In this document: positions 57,843 to 64,000 of the stretch, one piece after another | Layout of the letters: every line of letters begins with the position of its first letter | Numbering within the stretch: position 1 is the first letter of the stretch | DNA from: Adiantum capillus-veneris | Taxonomy: Eukaryota > Streptophyta > Polypodiopsida > Polypodiales > Pteridaceae | DNA: 64,000 nucleotides | Direction of reading: 5' to 3' | Assembly: GCA_014529385.2 (NCBI GenBank) | Contig: CM043947.1 | Coordinates: forward strand, 121,098,891-121,162,890 | Notes under the pieces: model-generated | The model's database searches: none | The model's input: the letters and a program-made list of their open reading frames with translations, nothing else | Told to the model about the DNA's origin: nothing | Position numbers and translations under genes: made by a program

Positions 57843-58900
57843 GTGGAGGCCTACATGTTTGTCGTGGAGTTTCAAAAGAGAGGCTTGACAAATTCTCTTA
57901 CATTTTTGGTTCTAGATCCTCGATTGAAGCCCCAAGCAACATATGAAAAGAGGGTTCGTGCACAACTACCATATAAAAGCCAATTCCCAGTGTTGCCTAA
58001 CGTCATTGTTTGTTGTAGCGTTCATGGTCCCTTTGTTTTCAATACTTCATCTCCTTGCATGGCTAATGATGGATAGTGTATTAGAAGATATACACGTTCA
58101 TTTTGTGAGCAAACAAGCATGGATAATAATGGCGATCCCACTTATGTGCGACGAAACAGTGGCTTCACTACTAAGGTCAGGGGTTCTACTATTGGTAATC
58201 AATGGGTGGTGCGATATATATTCCTACTTTGTTGACACCATTCAAAGTAAATATTGACACTGAAGCATGCTCTACAATTGTAAGACAGGGCAACTATAAA
58301 ATTCCATACGGTAGTATATGTTGCTGAAAGGGAGAACATTGACAAAATAAACATTTGTTCTTTACATTTAAGACAACATGCATTACAAAGGGTATCTTAG
58401 AGGGATGACATGGAATCGTCTGGTTGCATGGAGGAAGCTTGCAATATACATAAAAGCTTGCAGTTGAGACATTTTTTGTGACCAATTTATTATTTTATGA
58501 ACCCTCCTCCCCTCATCTCTTATGGGAAATATTTCAATTTATTTTTTTATTTGAGGACTATTGACACAATGGAGTTGAGATTCCAATCCTTAGATGAATG
58601 TGCATAGGCTGCTGAAGGGTATGCATTGAGATATTTGCATGACATTCTTGGTACGTTTGGAACAAGTTTATCTGAATATCTTGGGATTCCAGTACTTGAT
58701 GAATGCTTTGTGCTACATCATGAAAACATATTTCCTTTTCAAGAGGAATGCTTTGATACAATGCAAGAGCTATTTACGTCACATGCGATGGAAAAGAGTA
58801 TGAAAGAAGATTGAAGGATTGCTTTTGAAATAGTTTTTCATTCATTGACCATTGATAAAGCATCCATTTTTTTCTAGATAGGCCTATAGTTAATGGTAAA
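57843..58900 (+). pseudogene. Helitron Rep-helicase remnant, third and diverged copy
   Basis: In shifting frames the Helitron-like N/Rep region is visible: VHGPFVFNTSSPCMANDG (compare the conserved H-G-P-x-G/x-x-N-x-x-S-P-C-M element), then NNGDPTYVRRNSGF and KVRGSTIGNQWVV near 58120-58230. Next comes the pre-helicase region LRYLHDILGTFGTSLSEYLG near 58626-58690, and the start of the helicase (AMEKSMKED) near 58790. The helicase core is missing. The element resembles the 29.3-35.0 kb Helitron throughout its 3' part but is clearly more diverged, so it is a separate older insertion. Confidence 0.8.
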
Positions 58901-59420
58901 ACTTATTTGTATCACTCTTTATACAAATATGTATAAAATATTTTGGTGTTTGTAGGTACATTGGCATCGCATTTGGGGTTATTTATTTTTAAAAAAGGCA
59001 TTAAAAATGTCAAAGTTAGGCATTACCTTCCCTTTTAAGTTGTTGAACAATTGTGAAATTCTTACTATCATAAGACACTTTTCATGTTTTTTTATCTCAT
59101 TATGTGAGAATGCTGAAATTTTTGGCTTATGTATACATAAACGAGTAGATTTGTGCTATTTTTTACGCTTATGTATGATTGAGAGACAAGATTTTGTTAT
59201 ATATTTAAGAGTTTAGTGGCATTAATAGTACACTCTTTTGGTCCGCACACCAACGCGTGCGTCACATACTATAATTGCTATGTTGATCCAATTTTCTATG
59301 CACTTTCCATTATCACACAAAGTTGATGTTGTGGTGCTTCTTGGATCATGGGTTCAAATGTTTCTTACCATATGGGGGGTTTATCTAAATTGAAAAAAAC
59401 TTCTTCTTGGCCACAACAAC

Positions 59421-59439
59421 GCGCGGGTCACATACTAGT
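59421..59439 (+). other. Candidate 3' terminus of the third Helitron
   Basis: GCGCGGGTCACATACTAG followed by T parallels the terminus at 34997-35017. CTAG before T fits the CTRR-T rule. The clear stem of the other copies is degraded here. Confidence 0.55.
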
Positions 59440-59616
59440 AAGTTTCAGAAGAAGGAAGAGGAAGAGAGAAACTTCCATTATCGCATTATCTAAGTTAAAA
59501 GGGCGCAATTTAATAAACCCCTCAAAATAGACCAAGTAGTACATGTTGGTGCCAATAAGGCTCTTCGCCAAAGTCCTTGGCCATATCCTTCCTTTTCCTT
59601 GGCCTTATGAACTCTA

Positions 59617-60625
59617 TCAAGCTACATGCAGAGCGTGGAGGAGAACAACCTCGATAGAAATGCCAGGCCCATAGCCCACTGCAAGACCCCACGAAGGCCC
59701 TGAACGTCCTTTTTGTAGATCTTGATATAGCACTTGCTCTAGAGCAAAGATCACAGTGCATCCACCCATATTTCCATGCTCTGCATACATCTCCCTAGTG
59801 CTCTTCAACCTATCAGGCTTGAGTCCAAGCTTCTCTTCAACCAAGTCCAATGTTAGGCGCCCACCGGAATGGACCGCCCAAAAGCAAGAGTTGAGAACAT
59901 CAGGTGTGATAGCTTGGACGCCTAGGTAGCCCTTTAGGTCCTCACTAGTGGCCAACAAGTCTGAAAGTGTGTCAGTGACGATATGAGGAAAGTCACGAGA
60001 GAGGGAGAGGGTTAAGCCGGCCTCGGTGAGGTGGCCATCAGCAAAGTTCTCCGTGTGAGGTATAAGGTGGGAGAGGCAAGTGTGGATTTGGAAAAGAGTA
60101 CTCTCCCCTTGAGAAGGGCTGATTCCCACGATAAGTGCTGCCATACCATCACCGGAGAAGGACTGTCCAATGAGAGTGCCGGTGTCGAGGGGGCCGGACG
60201 GGCTTCTAAAGGTGGAAACAGTGCCCACATCTCCACAAAGCACAAGCAGGCGAAACTCCTCATTGCTTTCAGATAACTCTTTGGCCACTCTTAACAAGCC
60301 AGCGCCTGTTGCGCAACCCTGCATATAAAACATCATCCGTTTCACACCAGCACCTAAACCCATCAAATTTGCCAACTTTACATCAGCTCCCGGCATGTCC
60401 ACACTGCCCCCTGAGAAGAACAGCAGATGTGTCAGTCGGCTCAGCGGCTATCCCCACGCCACTATAGCTTTCTCTGCCGCTTCTTTCGCCAGCTTCGGAA
60501 TCTCCGCGCAGGCCAGCTCCTGTCTCGCATCCAACGATTTGCCGCATTTTTGCAGATGGCTGGGTTGGCCTTCAGAAACTCCTCTGTGATTACCATGTGC
60601 CTGCTTGTGATGCCAGATCTCTCAC
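59617..60625 (-). pseudogene. Chalcone-synthase-like type III polyketide synthase, exon 2, disrupted
   Basis: The family condenses malonyl-CoA onto a CoA starter in the cytosol; chalcone synthase feeds flavonoid synthesis. The exon starts at 60625 after AG. Its first codons read as if completing the Cys codon split by the intron conserved in plant chalcone synthases, followed by ERSGI and TEEFLKANPAICKNAA. A one-base shift near 60535 leads into LDARQELACAEIPKLAKEAA, then a TAG at 60448-60450, then VDMPGAD. From 60402 to the TGA at 59617 the 261 codons are open. Catalytic Cys lies in MQGCATGAG (codon 30), His in FWAVHSGGR (178) and Asn in HGNMGG (211). His-Asn spacing is 33, as in the family. 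The GYGPG loop is present. Exon 1 is not seen; a copia element lies upstream. Confidence 0.88.
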
Positions 60626-60904
60626 CTACGTATAGAAAACAGCCCTTATTATTACATACACAAGAAGGTTTGGACAGAGTTAAATTCACATTATGTATGC
60701 CTTATCTCGCTCATGATGCAATCGACGGTAAGAAGTATATGAAAACAAGGAGAATGGGGACCATTTGCCTACAGTGAGTCGTGAGCTTCCGGTCAAATGC
60801 AATGCCTCTAGTGAAAGCTCATGTAGGTCACAATGTGAAGAAAGTTATGGAATCATCAAGAGTTTTTAGAAAGGAAGCATTGCAGACCTAGCTAGGTACG
60901 CCCT
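60626..60904. other. Intron remnant between the pseudogene exon and the copia element
   Basis: 279 bp with no gene. The splice acceptor AG is at 60626-60627 on the minus strand. Confidence 0.5.
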
Positions 60905-61047
60905 TGTTGAGATGTAGAGAGAAAGAGAGAGAGACGAGACAAGAGACACGCCATATACGCTCCCAAAGACTGATTCATATTGAGGACAAGATACAAATAT
61001 ATAGGTGAGACCAAGTTCAGTAGAGTGAGCCATATATAGCTCCAACA
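60905..61047 (-). repeat. 3' LTR of the copia element
   Basis: 143 bp. On the minus strand it starts TGTTGGAG and ends CTCAACA, a near-perfect terminal inverted repeat. It is preceded by GAGTGGGGG, the polypurine tract (61048-61056). The likely target site beside it is GCCCT (60900-60904). The second LTR is needed to confirm the limits. Confidence 0.75.
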
Positions 61048-61294
61048 CCCCCACTCAAACAAAGGTCTCTAGCTTTGGATGAAAAAACCCTTGGGGAGTT
61101 CAAGGGAAAAACCCAAGCCCCTATACAATGTGAAATATGAACCAGTGGTGATGATGTGAAAGTGAATTGTGCATCTATGTACAAATATTCAAGTGACTTA
61201 GATATCACAAGGTGCAAATGTGGAGTGTGCATAGTGCATGGTACCTAAAAGATTACAATGTCATATGTACAAAGCTATTACAATAGAAAAGAAG

Positions 61295-64000
61295 CTAATC
61301 TAGAAAGAGTGAGGCCGAAGCAACTCCAAGCTCCGAGCGCAAGAGGATGAAACGTGACTCATTGAGGCCTTTGGTCAAAATGTCTGCAATCATCTGGTCA
61401 CTTGGACAGTGTTCAACCATAATGGTTCCCTTGTGTACTTCATACCTGACATAATGATAATGGACAGCAATGTGCTTTGACTTATTATGTTGAACATAGT
61501 CTTTTGCAAGACTAATAGCACTTTGGTTGTCACACCGCAAGGGTGTGCTAGAAAGAGGAGAGTGACCAATATCAACCAGCATTTGTCGAAGCCAAATCAA
61601 CTCACGAGCTGCAAGTGATGCCGCAACATATTCTGACTCAGTCGTAGAAGCTGCAACACAACGTTGTTTCTTGCTGGTCCAAGAAACAAGACAACCATTT
61701 ATAAAGAAGCAATTTCCACTAGTAGATCGCATAGATAAATGTGAGCTTGCCCAGTCTGCATCTGTGTAACCCAAAAGAGAAAGAGATTGCATAGAATCCG
61801 ATGTGAGTTGTCGTCGATAGACTAAACCAAAATCTGTAGTGCCTTTCAAGTATTTCAATACACGCTTTGCAGCAGACCAATGCTTAAGAGAAGGACATGC
61901 AAGATGTTGTCCAAGATAGTTAGCAGCAAACAGAATATCAGGACGAGTGTTCATGCCAACAAACTGAAGACATTCAATCAAGTTAGCATAAGGTTGATTT
62001 GTGACAAGTTGACCGCCATTGTCAGAAGTATTCTTCATAGAGCTCGCAAGACAAGGTGTGTTGGCTGAATGTGCAGATTCCATACCAAATTTTTGAATAG
62101 TATCTGCAATAAACTTTGACTGTCGAAGGAATAAAATACCTTTTGTACGGTTCCGTTGGATTTGAATGCCAAGACAAGAGTGAATCTCTCCAAGATCCAC
62201 CATATTGAATGCAGAAGACAATAAATTTTTCACTTGCTGAAGAAATCCCAAATCATTGGAAACAAGGATGGTATCATCCACATAAAGAGCAAGAATCACA
62301 AAACTGCTACCTTGGCGTTTTATGTATAAGTTGGGGTCTGACGAGCAAGAGATGAATCCTTTAGAGGTGAGAAAAAGATCAAATTTTGTATACCAGGCTC
62401 GCGAAGCTTGTTTGAGACCATATAGTGCCTTATGGAGTTGAGCAACAAGGTCTTCTTTACCTGGAATAACAAACCCTTCTGGTTGTTCCATATAAATTTC
62501 CTCTTCCAAGTCACCATTAAGAAAAGCAGTTCGCACATCCATTTGATGAGCTTCTAAATCAAATTGAACAGCAAATGCCAATAAAACTCGAACACTTGTA
62601 ATGCGAACAACTGGTGAAAAAGTCTCTTGATAATCAACACCAGCTACTTGGGAGTAACCTTTTGCAACTAAACGCACCTTGAACTTGTCAAAAGATCTAT
62701 CTGCTTTTACTTTTGTTTTATACACCCACTTACATTTAATAGCTGTACGACCAGGAGGTAATTCAGTTAGTATCCATGTACCTTTAGAGATAAGAGAATC
62801 GTACTCTGCTTCCATAGCCTCTTGCCATTGATCCTTTTGTGGTGAAGAGATAGCTTCATCATAAGTAACGGGATCTTCAGAAGTAGAAAAAGCATTATCA
62901 GCAATATCGTCATCATAAACATGACATGAGCCATGTTCAAAATCAATAGGCAGATCAACAAAAATATCAATATCATCATTGGCAGCATTTGGAATGGATG
63001 GTTGTGAGGAGGAAAGTTGCTCTATAGGAAGAGTTTCATCTTCTGAAAAAAATGGAAAAGCCTGAAGCAATGATTTACTATCATCAGAATCATCCATGGA
63101 CCATGAGCCTCCCATAAGCTTTTCGTTAAAAGTAGCATCACGATTCACAATTACTTTCTTGGAGGAAGGGTCGTAGAATTTGTAGCCTTTGGAAGTGTCA
63201 GAATATCCAATAAAAATAACTTTAAGACCAGGAGCATCAAGCTTTGTTCGTGTTTCTTTGGGAACATGAATATAAGCAATACATCCAAAGGTTCGAAAAT
63301 GAGATACAGAAGGAATGTCACCTGTCCATGCTGTGATGGGTATCTTACCAGAGGGTGCAGTAGTAGGAAGATGATTCTGAATAAATGTTTCTGTCAAAGT
63401 AGCTTCAGCCCAGAAAACACGAGATAAGCCAGAATGAATCAGCATACATCTTACAGCATTGAGAATAGTGCGATTCTTTCGTTCATCAACACCATTCTGT
63501 TGAGGCGAACATGGAATAGTGTGTTCATGATGAATTCCTGTGTCAGCACAGTAACTGACAAACTCTCGAGAAACATATTCGCCTCCATTGTCACTACGAA
63601 GCTTCTTAAGGCGACGACCAGTTTGAAGTTCCGCAGCCTTGTGGAATTGTTTGAAAACAGATAACGCTTCAGATTTTTGTCTAAGTAGAAATACAGTCGT
63701 ATACCTTGAGAAATCATCAATGAAAGTAATGAAGTAGCGATATTGTGATCTCGAAGAAGGTAGAGGTCCACATATATCAGTATGAACAAGATCCAAGATG
63801 TCATGAGAATGAGTTGTATTTGAAAGAGGAAAGGGTTTACGATTGTGTTTCCCAAGAGCACAAAATTCACAAATTCCCATATGGGGATGGGCTTTAAGAT
63901 CCATGCCATGAACAAGATCACGACGTTGAAGATCAAGGAGTTTTGAGAAATCAGCATGAACAAAACGGTGATGCCATACTTTGCAATCATGATCACCTGG
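61295..64000 (-). CDS. Ty1/copia polyprotein (pre-integrase, integrase, reverse transcriptase, RNase H), partial
   Basis: 901 codons are open from the window edge to the stop at 61295. Counting from the edge: GAG-pre-integrase with H/C zinc residues (VWHHRFVHADF and CEFC); integrase with Asp75 (HTDICGP), Asp137 (RSDNGGEY) and Glu173 (GVDERKNRT), which gives DD35E spacing; and an FGCIAYIHVP-type C-terminal integrase part. The reverse transcriptase has KCKWVYKTK, GVDYQETFSPVVR, QMDVRTAFLNGDL, LYGLKQASRAW and the catalytic YVDD at about 573-576. RNase H has YTDADWA, STTESEYVA, DNQSA and KHIAVHYHYVR. There is no stop or frameshift, so this may be a recently active element. It lies antisense-free beside the polyketide synthase remnant. 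Confidence 0.95.
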   Translation of the reverse strand, partial: PGDHDCKVWHHRFVHADFSKLLDLQRRDLVHGMDLKAHPHMGICEFCALGKHNRKPFPLSNTTHSHDILDLVHTDICGPLPSSRSQYRYFITFIDDFSRYTTVFLLRQKSEALSVFKQFHKAAELQTGRRLKKLRSDNGGEYVSREFVSYCADTGIHHEHTIPCSPQQNGVDERKNRTILNAVRCMLIHSGLSRVFWAEATLTETFIQNHLPTTAPSGKIPITAWTGDIPSVSHFRTFGCIAYIHVPKETRTKLDAPGLKVIFIGYSDTSKGYKFYDPSSKKVIVNRDATFNEKLMGGSWSMDDSDDSKSLLQAFPFFSEDETLPIEQLSSSQPSIPNAANDDIDIFVDLPIDFEHGSCHVYDDDIADNAFSTSEDPVTYDEAISSPQKDQWQEAMEAEYDSLISKGTWILTELPPGRTAIKCKWVYKTKVKADRSFDKFKVRLVAKGYSQVAGVDYQETFSPVVRITSVRVLLAFAVQFDLEAHQMDVRTAFLNGDLEEEIYMEQPEGFVIPGKEDLVAQLHKALYGLKQASRAWYTKFDLFLTSKGFISCSSDPNLYIKRQGSSFVILALYVDDTILVSNDLGFLQQVKNLLSSAFNMVDLGEIHSCLGIQIQRNRTKGILFLRQSKFIADTIQKFGMESAHSANTPCLASSMKNTSDNGGQLVTNQPYANLIECLQFVGMNTRPDILFAANYLGQHLACPSLKHWSAAKRVLKYLKGTTDFGLVYRRQLTSDSMQSLSLLGYTDADWASSHLSMRSTSGNCFFINGCLVSWTSKKQRCVAASTTESEYVAASLAARELIWLRQMLVDIGHSPLSSTPLRCDNQSAISLAKDYVQHNKSKHIAVHYHYVRYEVHKGTIMVEHCPSDQMIADILTKGLNESRFILLRSELGVASASLFLD

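Larger units (their letters stand above)
60905..64000 (-). mobile_element. Ty1/copia retrotransposon, 3' part, runs off the window
   Basis: The 3' LTR (60905-61047) and an uninterrupted pol frame are present. The 5' half with gag and the 5' LTR lies beyond 64000. Domain order integrase before reverse transcriptase defines Ty1/copia. Confidence 0.93.

Overview
This window is repeat-dense nuclear DNA from a land plant. It holds plant LTR retrotransposons primed by tRNA-Met and tRNA-Asp, Helitron remnants, LINEs, long (GA)n/(CT)n microsatellites, GT-AG introns and a chalcone-synthase-type (type III polyketide synthase) pseudogene with the plant-typical intron position. A large-genome, possibly seed-free plant such as a fern would fit, but the lineage is not resolved. 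I found no intact host gene. The only long clean open frames belong to transposons.

Left part (1-17.4 kb). A decayed minus-strand spliced gene of unknown family (287-1348) is followed by a diverged copy of its upstream exon (1459-1797) and a purine-rich minisatellite (1799-2132). Into that minisatellite went a short-LTR retrotransposon (2133-16901, 5-bp target duplication AGTGG) with no recognisable protein. A second LTR element (7004-16111) is nested inside it. The inner element carries gag and a retropepsin-like domain but no reverse transcriptase or integrase, so it is a non-autonomous gag-protease element. By eye the outer LTR pair is more diverged than the inner pair, as nesting requires.

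Middle (17.4-57 kb). A truncated minus-strand Ty3/gypsy pol pseudogene (17.4-20.4 kb) runs into a threefold tandem segmental duplication. Copy 1 is 20060-25769 and has lost about 9.5 kb. Copy 2 is 25770-40893 and copy 3 is 40894-56942. The period is 15,124 bp. Each full unit holds a gag remnant, two GC-rich palindromes, a decayed Helitron helicase, a SINE-like repeat, a 5'-truncated LINE with a long open frame, families of diverged AT-rich tandem repeats and about ten microsatellites. Flanks are nearly identical between copies while microsatellite lengths differ strongly. Diagnostic differences show that the middle copy is a chimera: its left end is like copy 3 and its right end is like copy 1. 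Unequal crossing-over between two older copies predicts exactly this.

Right part (57-64 kb). A third, more diverged Helitron remnant (57.8-59.4 kb) precedes the second exon of a chalcone-synthase-like pseudogene (59617-60625, minus). Its catalytic Cys, His and Asn are kept, but it has a frameshift and a stop. The 3' part of a Ty1/copia element (60905 to the window edge, minus) lies just upstream of that exon. Its integrase, reverse transcriptase and RNase H frame is completely open and it looks like the youngest autonomous element here.

The genes do not form a host pathway. What the window mainly records is transposon nesting, segmental duplication, unequal exchange and microhomology-type deletion.
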